Positions 50,401 to 63,900 of a stretch of DNA of 64,000 nucleotides are shown piece after piece. The notes beneath the pieces are model-generated. The model was not told the DNA's origin. It worked only from the letters and a program-made list of their open reading frames with translations, and ran no database searches. This stretch comes from Bugulina stolonifera. Its lineage: Eukaryota > Bryozoa > Gymnolaemata > Cheilostomatida > Bugulidae. The stretch's first letter is position 1, and every line of letters begins with the position of its first letter. The position numbers were made by a program, and so were the translations under genes. The stretch spans positions 11,617,376 to 11,681,375 of the forward strand of contig OW285194.1 of assembly GCA_935421135.1 (NCBI GenBank), given 5' to 3'.

Positions 50401-53400
50401 GTGTTCAAAGATAATTATGTTTTGAGCGCGACCAGACTGGCCAATCAGCATTGATTAAATCATCTAGCCTGTGCGTGTTTTATATTCAGAGATGCTCTCA
50501 TAGCTAGCGATTACTATTTATTCTTAACAGACCAACATGAGCATAGTAAGCCCCAGGCTATTGTTACAAATTTTAGAGTGAAAACACTGCGGCGTAACAT
50601 GCAACAGGTCTCGGTATTATATCGCCACATGTGTTAAAGGGGAAAAATAATGATGAATTCCTCATCAATGTCCAAAAGTTCTGGTGGTTCCAATAATTCC
50701 AACAGCCACAGCGAACAAGATAATTTATTAACTCCAGAAGAGGATCAAAAAGAAAGAGAACACTTCCAGAAAGTCGTTGATGCATTTCGCTATTATAGGT
50801 TTGAGAGACTGTGAACTTAGCTATAATTTTTTAATTATATGTTTTTATTTTCATTTTTATTAAATTTATATTTGTTGTTTTAAAGAGCAACCTTTATTTC
50901 ATTTGCAATTCTGGTTCATGAAATTCACCTGATTATGCGCAAAGTTAAATTACTATCATCACCCTGTAAAGTGCATTATGACTTTATGCTAATTCTTGAT
51001 ATGCAAAACTTCATCGGCACATAAATAACTATTATTAATTATTTTTCATTTTTATATTATGGTCATAAGTATTAATTCATTCCCAATTCATTGCTTTTTG
51101 ATTGTTCATATAAGTTGTTCTTTGCAATTAACTCTTCAATTTTAATTCAGGATCCATTCACTTAGAAGGATTGCTGTGGCGGAAAAGTGTTTCAATGACT
51201 TGCCTGCACATCAACAAAGTCTAGTACCAAGCTTTGGTGACACACTACTCAAGCTGCAACAAGCTGTAGATCAAAATTACCTTGTTGTAAAGCAGATAAT
51301 TAAGTCAGCAGATAAAATATTTGAGAATAGAGCCTTCCAGATAGATTCTGTAAGTATAACTGTGCAAGGTTCTAAGTAGGTCATGACTGGTGAAATTCAC
51401 TCATGGAAGTGCAACTCCCAATTCACCAACAATATTATGTTTACAAATAGACTGTTGCCTGCTGAGGGTGGCTTTCATATAGGCAAACTATGCAGCCTAT
51501 ATTATTATTATTACATTAAGCTATAATTATCATTTATCCATGCCGTCCAAAGTAGAGCAATCTGTATGGAGGAGTTGTCTTTTCTTGGTTTGTTTTTTGC
51601 AAAGCTGATGTGCAACATAGACTCATCTTTGGGGATTGGGAATTAGCATTGTGGCTTCAAAGTGGATGAAAGTTTTATAAGTTGCTTTCAGCTGTTAGCT
51701 TAGATGTTCTGTGCTTAGGACCTAATATTTGGACAACCCACTCAATATCTGGAAACTATTAAAATTAAGATACTCTAATCTAGTGTTACAGAGAGGATAG
51801 CTCCTACTTATGCAGCCAACATGAGAACAAAACTCCTGATAAATGCTGATTAACCAATCACTATTATTTATTAATTATTATTTAATACTACACATGTGTT
51901 GAATCTCTCTCAGATGTTACCTGTTCAGGAAAAGATGGAACTGCTTATTACATGTAACACCCACGAAGCTGTGTGTATTTAGATGTAGACCAAAATAAAT
52001 CAACTGTTATTGGCATTATTTCAGAGTACTGTAAATGAAGTCCCTGACAATATTCCAAAAGAGTTTGACATGGACAAGGTGAAGACAACTTTAAAACAGT
52101 TGGTTAGAGATTGGAGTGAGGCGGGTGCATTAGAAAGAGAAAGCTGTTATTCACCAGTAATTAGAGAAATACTCAACATCTACCCCAATGAATGGTAGGT
52201 AGACCTTTCTGTCATATCATAATGTTAATATACATTAACTTTCACTGTCTCTGTTTATTTATAACCAAACAAAAACAGATCTTCACTATGTTGACTGACA
52301 TTTTCGTGCTCATTATGATTATGATTACGATTTGTGGTGCTCATGATAGGAGTCACAGGGTTTAGTTGTTATTATTGTTCCTATTGCCAATAGGCTCTAG
52401 GCTAGGTCCTAAAAATTGGTTTGCATCACAATGCCGCCTCCTGGTTTTCATCATTACTAGGAAAAGAAGAAACTGCAATGTAGCATAATAAAAATTAAAA
52501 GTAGTGATAATAGCCTGGTTTTAAGAGTTATCTTCTCAATACTATTTCTCTCCGTAAAACAGTAGTTCAAGTATTAAACTTTTTATCTGGCACTATGAAA
52601 GTAGCATTCAAAATTAGTTAAATATATTGTTAGTCTGCTCTTTATTTTAAATTAGCTACATTTGGCAGTAGGGGATGCATCAGGAACTCATCTAGTAGGC
52701 TACATTTATATTGATCACACTCTACATGTAGCAAAAAGATGAAAACTCTCTTTGGTCAGGTAGATTAATTATCTAAGAGCAAACAAAAAGAAGTTACAAA
52801 TCTTTAGTTGATAAGGTAAAGATTAATGTTAGTCACGCTCACTTGCCTAAAATGGATGGTTTAGCATGTTTTTAAGAGATCGAATGAGGATGTCACACAG
52901 TAGACCCACATGATATAGGGCCCACATGTAGGCCTAAGTATTGTCGTACCACCCTGGTTAGTCCCGCTGATTATATATTGGTCTGTTAGATTAGCAAATA
53001 CTGTAGGGTATGGTCCAGCTATTCAATATTGTCAGGATAAGACGTATCAAACTGTGTGCATGGTCGCAGCTGTTAACTCACAATTCAGACAAGCATATTT
53101 CTAAACGTTTAACAGCTTGCATTGAAAATGGGGCTAATTAGTAGTTGTGTACTCAACACATCAGGATGTAGTTATCGACCCAATTTATCCACACCTAAAT
53201 CGAGCTATACCATAAAAATTTCTAACGAAAGCTACTGCCAACATCGACACACTTGCCCAATGATTTGGTAACCCCAGTGTTGCAAATCAGAATTTAGAGT
53301 TGTCTGCCCATTAATTAAATATATGTACACGACTCAGTCTACATCCCAACACCTGATCAACATAAATAAAATTGTGTTCTATGATTTATTAACCAATGAT

Positions 53401-55070
53401 GATACCATTGTTATAACATTATTTATAGTTTATGCATTAAAGGATACGTAACCCTTTTATTGCTAGTTTAACTTTTGATCAGAGTGAAAACATTCAGTAA
53501 GTTTTGCAATGAATCATCACACTTTATCTTTTAAGCTAGATTGCAGTGCATTCCTAACTTAAGCTTGGAAGTCATTTCTTTTATTCACAAAAGTTGAAAG
53601 AATGTTTGCAATTGTTCATTATATAATGGAATCTAGTAGTCAGCTGACTTGTAACCCTTGCAAGTTCATGTCGTTTCCTGTCTTTGCTGAGCACTAGGTA
53701 TTTCAAACATTTAGCACCAATTCAAACCAGACTAGTGATTTGCTAATTGCCTTCATATATATTAAAATAGCTAATGATCTTAATTTCAAAACAAAATAAT
53801 GGTGTATGCAAATAAAATTGCTTATCTAGTGACCTACAATCAGTGCACCTTCATTCATAATTCTAAAAGCAGCGCTAAAGCACAACCCACTATAACACAA
53901 CCTGTAGTATATGCATACAAATAACTAGGCACTATTCTTTGAACATAATAAACACGCCTTGCCTAGCTGATTGAAGACTACTAATGTCCCATGACTAAGT
54001 GCCCCAATATTCACAGAGATGGAACTGATTGTAAAACTATAATTACCTGCCAAGATTCAAACTCCATACTTATCTCAGAGTTACATGTAAATACTATTGA
54101 AAAGTGGTATCAGATAACTTTATGGCTTGATTACTCACTTTATAATGTAAGCTACACTTCAGTGTCATCTTTGATAAAATATTTAGACTCGATCGACTGA
54201 AAGCTGATCCTGCTTTACAATAATTCTTTTTTAATAAATGATAATGTGCCATCACCACAATAATATTGTAAGTTTGGAGAAATCCAAGACTGAAAAAATT
54301 GATATTATTTCAAGTGCATTTATTTATCTTTCTTCTCCTTTCAAGCTGAAAGTTAGTTGCTGCATATAGTTTCATAATAGGCTGGCTATATCAACTACCA
54401 AGTCCATAATAACATAAGTAGTCGAAACTGACTTCAAAATTAAAACGCCCAACTCCTAATATGAAATCTTACACTGATGGTGACTAGAACTTTCTAAGCC
54501 AATAAACTTGCTCTAAGAGAGGTGAATATGCATAAACAAAAGAAGTGTGGTAATGACGAACCCCTGCTAATGTATGCAGTATATTAATACGAAAATGATT
54601 AACCCTCAACTATGAATATGATCGTGATTAATGTTGCAAAAATTGTACAACAATTACATGGATAGTCCAAAAGACTCAAAAGAATGTGATAATTCTTCCA
54701 TTTTGAATTTTCTATATTGACATCCCGCAATCAATAAGCCATTACAACCGTAAAAACTGAATTTGAAATATAATTCAGCTGATTTACTACAAGTAACACT
54801 AATGCCATTGTGTTGCAGTAAACCTGCCGCGGTTTATGATATAATGAAATACTTACTTGCATGTGCTGGAAAGAGCTTTTTGCTTGTGCCTTTCAATGGG
54901 TGAACCCTTCTTGTTAGAAAGTGTTCTAGCCCAGCATCTGATGATGATTGTTCTATTTCTTCCTGTATCATATCATCAATCTCCTCTTTAATCATCGTCT
55001 GCATTGGAAGACAAGGCGAGACTATGATGGTTCTCCTTGTCTTTTTTTGCTTCCTTCTCTGATATTTCAT
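32410..55070 (-). CDS. ROR/HR3-type nuclear receptor (NR1F)
   Basis: Ligand-regulated transcription factor of the retinoid-related orphan receptor family. Exons (minus): 54857-55070, 47192-47277, 46657-46798, 41176-41302, 38618-38706, 38106-38336, 36769-36873, 34330-34446, 32410-32666. They total 1368 nt, 455 aa. The DNA-binding domain (about residues 79-144) reads [29 protein letters not shown] and [14 protein letters not shown]; the C-terminal extension [13 protein letters not shown] is diagnostic of ROR over E75/Rev-erb. The hinge is Ser/Asp-rich. The ligand domain has [17 protein letters not shown] (helices 3-5), [10 protein letters not shown] and an AF-2 helix [10 protein letters not shown]. 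The N-terminal segment contains IKEE, a SUMO-type consensus. The start is the first ATG after an in-frame stop; other 5' exons are possible. The 5' end interleaves with CARNMT1. ROR, RORA/B/C or HR3 naming depends on phylogeny. Confidence 0.93.
34178..34315. repeat. 24-bp minisatellite in a ROR intron
   Basis: About six copies of CAATGCACCAGTGCTACATT plus ACCA; the outer copies are more diverged. It lies 14 nt past the 5' splice site of the ROR exon 34330-34446, on the intron side. Confidence 0.9.
34512..35933. mobile_element. Fold-back Tc1/mariner element (inverted duplication of the 3' half)
   Basis: Ends CAGTGCTGTGCGAAATAAGG and its inverse, flanked by TA on both sides (34510-34511, 35934-35935), the Tc1/mariner target duplication. 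The two arms (34512 to about 35163, and about 35283 to 35933) are inverted copies of the same 650 bp, leaving a loop of about 120 bp. The right arm, plus strand 35212-35586, reads a Tc1-type transposase C-terminus: [11 protein letters not shown], then [13 protein letters not shown], which includes the Glu of the catalytic triad. The left arm carries the same segment antisense. The N-terminal helix-turn-helix and first catalytic Asp are absent, so it cannot make a full transposase. It sits in the ROR intron between exons 36769-36873 and 34330-34446. Confidence 0.9.
35212..35586 (+). pseudogene. Tc1-like transposase C-terminal fragment
   Basis: A 124-codon open frame inside the fold-back element. 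From about residue 28 it matches the end of Tc1-family DDE transposases: an altered QDNAPCHRAR block (here [12 protein letters not shown]), then [10 protein letters not shown], and a C-terminal GW motif (NKGWSMKY). Residues 1-25 come from the unpaired loop. The catalytic core is incomplete and the Asp region is changed, so it is a relic. Confidence 0.85.
37945..38032 (-). repeat. tRNA-like A-box segment (possible tRNA-derived SINE)
   Basis: On the minus strand GTTTAGCTCAATGGTATAGA GCGTG resembles a tRNA D-arm and pol III A box. A GGTTCCTCAAA segment farther on (near 37925) is a weak B-box candidate. No full cloverleaf can be drawn. It lies in a ROR intron, about 75 nt from the exon 38106-38336. 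Confidence 0.35.
41303..46656. other. ROR intron between the DNA-binding and hinge exons
   Basis: A 5.35-kb intron between the second zinc-finger exon and the exon with the C-terminal extension. No repeat with clear ends and no coding exon were recognised; the ORFs here (for example 44491-44739, 45937-46209) show no domain. Confidence 0.6.
47278..54856. other. ROR intron 1, containing CARNMT1 exons 1-3
   Basis: This 7.6-kb ROR intron contains the first three coding exons of CARNMT1 on the opposite strand (50650-52194) and therefore the CARNMT1 promoter, somewhere between 47.3 and 50.6 kb. Apart from those exons I see a short CTAT microsatellite near 49479 and AT-rich sequence. Confidence 0.7.
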
Positions 55071-58000
55071 CTTGGATTGCAAAGTTTTACCCTTTTAACA
55101 GCTGCAATTGCCTCCTATCAACAAGAATTTTGATTGATTAGCTTGGAAAAGATGAATGTCTGTTCATGCCACATGTACTGCACATAATTATTTACATGAA
55201 TCATTTTGAAATTGTCATCTCATTCAGTTATGTTAAAGCTTCGGAAGAAAAGTAATTGGCAAACATGTCGTGCAAAACTGAATGAGAAATGAACACATTC
55301 TGTTAGATTATACGGCTGACAAATTGCAAAGGTATGGAATGAATAACAAAGTTATTTATGTGAAACAGGACAGTACTTCACTTGCATGTGTACCGTCATG
55401 GTACATGAACCAATGACTCACATGTTGATAATGTTTACAAAGCATAAGCACATAATCGAGTTATTGATTTTGCTTATGCTATTAGATTTGTCAGTCAGCA
55501 AACACAATGGCAGCTTAATCAGGTAGAAGTGCAATTCAATAGCACTGTTCCGTGCCAGGAACTAATTATGCAATGTATAGCAAAATAGTTATATGACAAA
55601 CAGCCAACAGCAAATTTGAACATAGGAAGGACTACCAGAGGATGGCTAGAAACCTAATAGACAAATTGAAATATCCTTCCATAAAAGCTAACATCAAAAT
55701 GGGCTCTTCGTGGTACACCTTCTAAGACATTTAGTCGGTATTAGTGATTCCAGTGTTTCACTAGGCCCTATAATGAAGTTCAAATTCTATATTTCAAGAA
55801 GTTCAGAAATCATAATGCCATGGAGTGATATACGATTTATCACCACGAAATAATTTTGGCTTATATACTGTAGTAATACACCTTTTGGATAGTAGTCGTA
55901 CTAGAGATTTATGAAGGATTTTTTTACATGCGACTGTTGCACAACTAAATTGGTCAGCAAAAAAGTCATGTCCGTTTACAACCGTGATTCAACGTTGGAT
56001 ATTAACAGAAGACTGAGCTGCACTCATGTGGTTCATGTAATATTTAACTCATTAATTTGCCATAAAGTCCAACAGTTGAATCCTTTTCAGAACTTCTTAA
56101 ATCCACACTCGAGTAGTTTTGTCTTGCTACACAATGCAATCACTGAAAGTTAACCAAGAGAACAAATAGTTTGTTGAATTACTGCAAATTAGCAAAACTT
56201 GACAAAATATAATTTGATTCTTGTGTACCATGTGTCCATTGACGCATTGTTATGTGTTCATTCTAGCGCAGTAGAGAGACGAATCCTAAACAATACCCTT
56301 GCAGACTTGATGTATATATGCATTGAATTGTACCTTAAAGTGTAAACATGTGGCTTCAACTTTTCAAAATCCTTCGGTTGTTTCTGCAGGAATAATACTC
56401 CAGAATTAGTTGAATCCAAGTTTTAAAAAAAGTATGCATGCAGCTGCAACGGCTTATGAAAATCAAGCATTGTGAAACTTTGGTTTTTAATGTCCGTCGT
56501 TTGCAGCAGTTTTGCTGGATATGACAATGACGATGCTGAAAACCGTGGAAGTACAGAATGTGATTAAGCCCATCTCATCCTCAAATCATTCTTGGAACTA
56601 TGTTTATATGAAACTTGAGCAGATCTCTTGGGAGAATTTCATTTTAATCGTATAGTAAATACATTGTTCTGAGCAGTGATCGAGACTCAAACACGTAGCG
56701 ATGGTAATATAGTTAGTAGTCTAGTCGGAGTTGTAATTCAAACATTATAGTCTATAAATTCGTGCAGTCACAGCTGTAACAGAAGCCCAAGCCACTCGCC
56801 ATTTAGTAAATATTATCGTAAGTAACCATGGAAGGTATAAAAATTTGATATGCATCGCTACAATTTGAACATCTTGCAGTTTGAATCAAGTTGGAATGTC
56901 CGCCGTGCCATTGCGTGTCTCTTAGCCAATATAATGCGATGCCATGTGCTAAGTCAGCCTATGGATCTCAAATCTTTTACAATTTTCGTATTCTACAACT
57001 TAATTACATTAGAGACTTAGCTTACCTCAAACTTATCCAAAGCTGATGTCAAATCTCGAAAGTTTGCTATCCGTTTTACTATAGAGCTATAACAGTCTTA
57101 ACTTAGTTAGAATTCGTTTCTGAATGATCGATTTGCAAACTCACTTCACTACTGAGCGACTATAATCACATTCTTAATGTTCATTCGAGCTTGTCACAAC
57201 AATGCAGTAATTCATAAAACCCGCCAAACCAATCCCTATTCAAACTTGAGAAGGAGATAAGGATTGTTATGCTCTACATGGATAATAAGCTATTGTGTTA
57301 CAAGATACATGTCTCCTACATTATTTATTCTCTAATAAATTCTACATCCCATTACTGAGATATTTAGTTTAGTGCATGTAGCACTAATTAGGTAATGTAA
57401 TAATAACACTCAATAAATTATCAATACTATGTTGCCCTCCAACTTACTTATCAAAATACAAATCTTAATCCTTGACTAATCCATTTAAAGTCCACTTCTG
57501 CTGCATCATAAAAGTTCAATTGATGGGGTTATCACAATTATATACAACTACAGTATCGTATTAGTTCAGTTGTCGTTTTAGTAATCAGTAAGCTCAATGC
57601 TGTCATTCATCTCTATAGAGATATTGCCCACACATCGCACCATGTTCATTGCACTAATAAAGCAAGGAGGTGAACATACAATATGTCAGCCCTTTTGCAA
57701 ATGCATGTTTGTAACATTTTAATGACTGCATCGCTTGTCTCGTAGCATTTCGCCTCATTCCAAATCAACCTCCATACGATCCAACACAAGTAATTTGCTA
57801 CCTGTTGCGTATTTGGAGAACTCAAATGTAATAAAAGATTTTGAATCAAATTCCATCTAGTTTCAATCAGTGCACTTACAAGTTTAGCTGACTACGTGCA
57901 ACTGTCACACTCTGATGAATACCAAATCACAATAATAATGAGAATTATTAATTTTATATTTATATGATAATAGGGCTATTGCAGAAAATAATATAAGCGT

Positions 58001-60986
58001 TATTAGCTGGATCGAATAGTGGGAGTTATTCCTTACCAAGTTTCCAACAATGCACGTAATCCAGTCTCAAGGATATCTTCAATTGGTCAATTTCGAATAG
58101 ACCTCGCTGGTAACACTAGTCAAAATGAAACCAGTTGGTGCGAGTAGTTGCTATATTAATTCATTTTTATCGCTCTTAGTCACTCTAATATTGAAAGTAA
58201 TCTTATGTCAATAAATAACTTGTCAGCTTAAAGAATCAAGCTTACTTACCTTATCTGGCAGAGTTGTCCCCTTGGAGACACCCAATGCTATCACACCCCA
58301 AACTATCTATAATATTCTACATTATAGTATTATGTAGGCTACAATAAATATGAGGATCAGAGTCTAAACTATGCTCAGTATTCCACAAAATCGCAAATAT
58401 TGGGAGATATAGTTAGTAATAGACTGAATGTTGTCTAGTGCAGTGGTAATGGATGCATACAAATAGGAAATCATCAACACTGTATGATATAGTATATACT
58501 ATGCATAATTATTATAATATTATTCAACCAAAATTTGCATATTTTGCTAATTATATGAAATACCGCTACTTATTTTACTAGCACTATGACTTTCCAGTAT
58601 TTTTGCTCATATTGGTACAGTGTGCTGTTATTGCCACCAAACACAAATTTCTATTCATGTAATTAATAACAGAATCAATGGCTCACTGGTGTCCATTAGG
58701 TGATATATTATGGCTATCCTTGTATGACCTCAGGGGATGGTAATGTCAGTTACCCAGATACCACCTTTACTCATGTTCTGTAGGGCTACAGTTGTTCAAA
58801 ATAACGGGCAGTTGGATAGGCTAGCTTCGATAGATGGATCAACATTGCCATGAGTTAGGAATTCTTCTGGTCTGACTGAGCCTGTTATGAAATTATTTTA
58901 GTGAAAATTTTAAACCAGTTTCCTATATTGACTCATTTCAGATAAAATTCTTGAGATAAGTAAACTCGATAACAGCCTGTATCAGTCTATAAACAGTTGA
59001 CATTTTAAATGAAAACAATTCAATATATGCTATGGAAACCCTATTGACCCAAATATGCATTTTTCAATAAAGTACACAGTTGCTTTCCTGAATAATACCT
59101 GAGGCAGTTATTCATTTTTGTCGACAATGTTGTGTGCATCTGTATCAAGCATTTTGTTCAAATCTCAAAGTGGGATGTTATGAGTGTCTTGCGTTATTGA
59201 TAGAGCACAATAGTCTCTCCTTGCACATATTGTGTAGGTTACCGATAGCAGACACTATGCTATAACATAGGCTACAGGTAGCATTGCTACTTTGCCCCCA
59301 TACCAAATGCAGCATGATCAATTTTCAAACGATATTTGAAAATCTTTAAGAACAGTAAAGAACTGGTTCAACTTGAACTGTTTTGAAGTGTTAGTTTGAA
59401 ACCGTATGTTCAGTGCAGAACTGTATGTACAAATTCAATCTACAAATGCTGTAATTGCTAGTCTCAGAACTATTAAATTTGCAAGCAATGTACATAAGTA
59501 AGCTGTCTATCAATCTATCATTTGCAATGCATTTTAAAGTAAGGTCTGTACTTTTGGTCGACATTGTCAGCTGTTCGAATTTGCAAATATCTTTTTATTC
59601 TTTGTGTGTGACATTTGGGGGGAAAATGCTTTCAGTTATTTTATCAAACAAAACTAAATGTTGGCACAGCTAGAATCGGGCTACACTAAAAATCACAGAT
59701 GTACCCAATGGTATGAGGAAAGCTGGAAGCATTCATATGGTTGCTAGTTACCAAGGTTACACAGCATTGCATGGAAGTTCGGAGCATGATTAAATCATAA
59801 AATCGCGCAACTCTGTTCTGGCAGAGATTGATATCATTTTCCCCAGCTGATGGGCTTCACAATTGTTGCTACCCTTATTTCATGATTTATTGAATACATT
59901 TATTAGTCATGATAGCTCACTGAGACACTTACCATAGAGTATAATAGAGGTAATGTTTACTTTATTGAGGTGTAAAAGTACTCCTTTATGCACATGGAAT
60001 ACAGCTGTAGGAATAAATAAATATCAAATGATTCATGGGGACTGAATGTTCTCCCTCCTCATATAAATAAATCATTTATTATGACTACAATAATGTGATT
60101 ATATAAATACATTGTAGTGTGTCCAAAAATGTAACCATTATAGGACTACATTTTGTTATACAATACAGAGTATCACAACACCCACTGACAATAACAGGCA
60201 ATTCATAGCAGCAAAAACTGATTACCTGTTCTTTTAGACCTAGGCTATGTTACCCTACATTAATTGCTCATCTACTCGGTGTCTACTCACTGCATGAGGC
60301 AAAATTAAATTCACAACATTCAATATTACCTTTAGAATTGGAATCCCCTATAATATATAACAGCCGTAATATCTAGTATAAATGGAGGAAAACTACAATG
60401 CAAACCCCCAATGGCAAAGTAGTGCCTAATTTTCGGTCGCTAGTTGCAAATCGGTTTTCTACCACATCGAAAGCATAACTATACATGGGTTGTAGAATGC
60501 ATAGTAAAACACCGCAAGCATATGGTCACGCCACATCGTATGACGTCAAGGGATAACATTTGGCACACCTGTCGATGTGAGACATCCCATAGTAGAGGGA
60601 AATTTATGACTTCGTAAATTTCACCATCTTAGAAAATGACTGTTTCATGACCCAAAGCACTATATCTGTTTCAAAACGTCCCGTTACCCATTAGTCCACA
60701 ACTATAACAATTTTTCAGCGCTGGTGAATTTACCCTTTGAGGCATACGTCTTAGTATTTATATAATTTGTGTTGCACTGTATATGTGTGTGGGTATGTAT
60801 AGTATATGTGTATGTTTTATTTACACGAAGTATATTGCTCTGTAGCAGATCTCCCAACATCAGAATTCTGGTGCCCGGTTCCGGACTGGGCAGGTTGGCT
60901 CATGAGATTGCTAGACTCGGATTCACCTGTCAAGGAAATGAATGGAGTTTTTACATGCTATGTACTGCCCATTTCGTCCTAAACAG
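50650..60986 (+). CDS. CARNMT1: Carnosine N-methyltransferase, 5' part (continues beyond the window)
   Basis: SAM-dependent enzyme that methylates carnosine to anserine. Exons (plus): 50650-50798, 51151-51349, 52025-52194, 60846-60986; all keep frame, giving about 219 residues of the N2227-family protein. The N-terminus is Ser/Asn-rich, then ERE and [13 protein letters not shown], matching the conserved start. Exon 2 has [13 protein letters not shown], exon 3 [19 protein letters not shown] and [15 protein letters not shown]. Exon 4 has the SAM-binding loop [19 protein letters not shown] and [19 protein letters not shown]. The exon 4 acceptor is GTAG/CAG; using the next AG (CAG/ATC) would create a stop. 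Later exons with the remaining catalytic residues lie past 64000. Intron 3 is 8.65 kb and holds ROR coding exon 1 in antisense. Confidence 0.93.
55071..60845. other. CARNMT1 intron 3, upstream of ROR exon 1
   Basis: The ROR promoter and any 5' UTR exons should lie here on the minus strand. No further coding exon was recognised on either strand; short ORFs (55911-56153, 57646-57849, 59455-59673) have no domain. The composition is AT-rich without a CpG-dense block. Confidence 0.5.
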
Positions 60987-63900
60987 GTATCTTTATTTAA
61001 CACAGATAACCGATTAGATGTAGTACTGCATGATATTATGGGGTTTGAAGTATCCAATACAAACGAAACACAACTTCTCCTGCTTCAAATTTAGCAAAGA
61101 GTAAAAGGCTATCCCATTTACTGGACGATTCTGCAAATATCTTGGATTTTTGTAAGTGCTGGTAACTTCAATGGCTATAAAAAAGGATTCCCCTGTATTT
61201 TTCTATTGGTTGATGGAAAGGCATTCCTCCGGGGGGGGGGGGGGGGGGGAGGGGGGATTATCTAAGCATAGAATCACTGTCTTGTATTTTATTAGTAGGT
61301 TTTTGAGAAGCTAATTCATGGCAATGACCCGCCAATAGGACCTCTCATCAATCATTGTGGCTATTGCTACAGAATACCGAGCTTCCGTAAACTGTGTAAT
61401 TATGGCCGTTAGTTGGTGTCCACACTGCTATCTAGTGTAATGGTTATGTAACTCATGGTGTCACTTCATGGTCTTCCCTGTTCCGGGGGTTTTTGTCCTT
61501 CAATTTGAATTTAAATGAGAGAATCTACCAGGCAAAATGTGTTTTCTAGTCGCCGTTGAAATATTAAGGTGAGCTTGTCATCACTGAGCTTCTCCTGGAA
61601 TGCTGAACACAGTGCAGTGTCATCAATTATTGTTGATTATTCAGTGAGGAAATCGGCTAGCACACTGAGTGTATTTTAGCCAACTTTTTCACTGAATGGC
61701 CTTTTGTCTGATTGACTTCCAGTGGCTATTTGGGTAAATATATAGGAAAGTAGTAAAGACAGAGCCTGAACCCAGTGAATACTGAATGGTTTGCCATTCT
61801 GTGCCCTATGACTTGCTGTAAGGCAGCTTCTTGTTAGGCATCGGAAAATGTAAACATTGACATGCGAGATGTGGTGTTAGCGTATATTACGCTCTGCATG
61901 TGTACATGTATATAGCCTAGATATATTAGAAGTTTGGTGACTGGCTAGCGGTGAGTCAACTTTGCTCTACTATATAATCAGATAAGAGAGATAAGAGCTG
62001 CTATTCGGGTTCATCGAGCTCTTCATTGCCCCTATGTCTCTCCTTGTCTTATTTAATTTGAGTCATTTATACATTTGATAAGAGGCTGTTGGTTACACCT
62101 ATACACCTGTGAGTGTGCATATTGTTCTGCCAAAGGTCGTATAGAATGACGTAAGGGTGAGAATCAATTGCCAATGTTTTGGTTCCACTGTTCCTTAACA
62201 GTCTCATTGTCTACATCTTCTCATTTTACCTACCAAGCAACCTCTGTTCTAGATTGTAACCAACATTACAATTTCAGCATACATGCATGCCTGCAGAGAT
62301 ATGATGAGTTTCATAAGGCCTGGAAGAAAATAGAGAAATATGTAACAGTCGGGTGTGCATAGTAACACCTTCAATCAGTGTGACAATAGTCTGTGTGCAG
62401 TGAATACAGAGATGTCATTCAACTGTTGATCTCATGCCTGCCTTTGGTCAACTATCTGCGAAACTTGTAGAGATAATTGGGCTCAACATTGTGAAGGATT
62501 TGACTGCAGAGTTAAAGAAACTAATGCTCTCATTGCAAATGGACTAATCAGAGGGCTAGATCAGGAGTTGTCATTCTTGTTTAGTTTCATGCACCTCTAT
62601 ACAGTATATTATCTATCTGTGTTACATTGGATGCTACTTGCTGGTTTGTTGTGCAGTAGTTGTAAAGTTGAGAGCTCGGTATGTGTAAGGCGTGTGCCAA
62701 TCAGTGTGTTGGAATTTTAGTTCATGTACAGAATTGAATATTTGTTCCACCCGTCTGTGGTGAATACTAAATTGGATGGCATAGACGTAACTCATAGATG
62801 GAGTGTTTGTAGATTACATGATACGTCTGTACATATCTCAGTAGCATGGGATCCGACCTCTTCAAAGAAATTGGTTGGGTGTGTTGGTGAATGACCCTCA
62901 AATATTGACAGCTCAAGATCTGCAATCCACCAATGACCACCCAGCCATTCCTTTAGAGGATTGGGAACCCAGGCCTTGTATGCTTATCACTAGTCACAAC
63001 AGTTGAAATGAGATAAACTGCTGCATAGTTTTGGCGTTCATAAGTCTTCCCTGTCTGTTGGTATAGAATACGTTGACCTCAGTTTTTCTGCAGGCCTAGG
63101 TGTGTATCACCGGCTAATGCTTCCATAGTATCTAATTCTGTAGACCAGTTGAGGGCATACAGATCTCTCTGATTCACACATTCACTGCAGCATATGATTA
63201 ATGGGTTGTATCATGACCGTGACTAATTGTAATCCCTACACACTGTACACTGTATTTGAAGCCGATCTCCCAATGTTGTGATGTAGTAATAAAAGACGGC
63301 TATTAAAGTGTACGTGCCCTCACGTCCACCACTCCTGTTGCTACATTAGGCTGTAGAATATGAACTGTTATTATTCTCTCTCCCTGGTCCAGCTGTGGTC
63401 TGCATGAATCAGCTTCATGGTTCAGTTTAGTTCCTCCTGTTGCTTAGTCATTATTGCTAGCTTACTGTAGGATCTTTCAGACTACATATGTTCATGTGTT
63501 ACCTCTGCTCAGTCATTCTTCCTACAACTGAGGTCTTGTGTTTCTCCATCCATACCCTGGTCAGAGCTCGCACAGGATGTTGCTGTATATAATCCTACGA
63601 GCTGATGACACACACTCACTCGTCGTGTGATTTAGAAACAGTTCATTAAATCTGAAGCAGGATAAGGTGTCTCCTCGCTTTACTGTTGAGCAGCCCCTAA
63701 CTTGATTGCTCCAGTAGCAAACGGTGACCTAAGGCTATTCAAATGCCTCCGCTAAATGATGTAGGGGCCATATGGGTGGTTGAACTAGGTGTGGAATTTT
63801 ATGTCTAAGTTGTCCTAAATATGCTACAAAAATTGTTACCAGAGCGGGAATATGTCAATGTTTGACTAACTAGTTTTGGAAGAATATTTTTGTGCTGTAG

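Noticed and set aside
62168..62362. Open frame ending RYDEFHKAWKKIEKYV as CARNMT1 exon 5
   Set aside because: It does not match the expected segment after FVLNR in the family, and phase and donor are not convincing.
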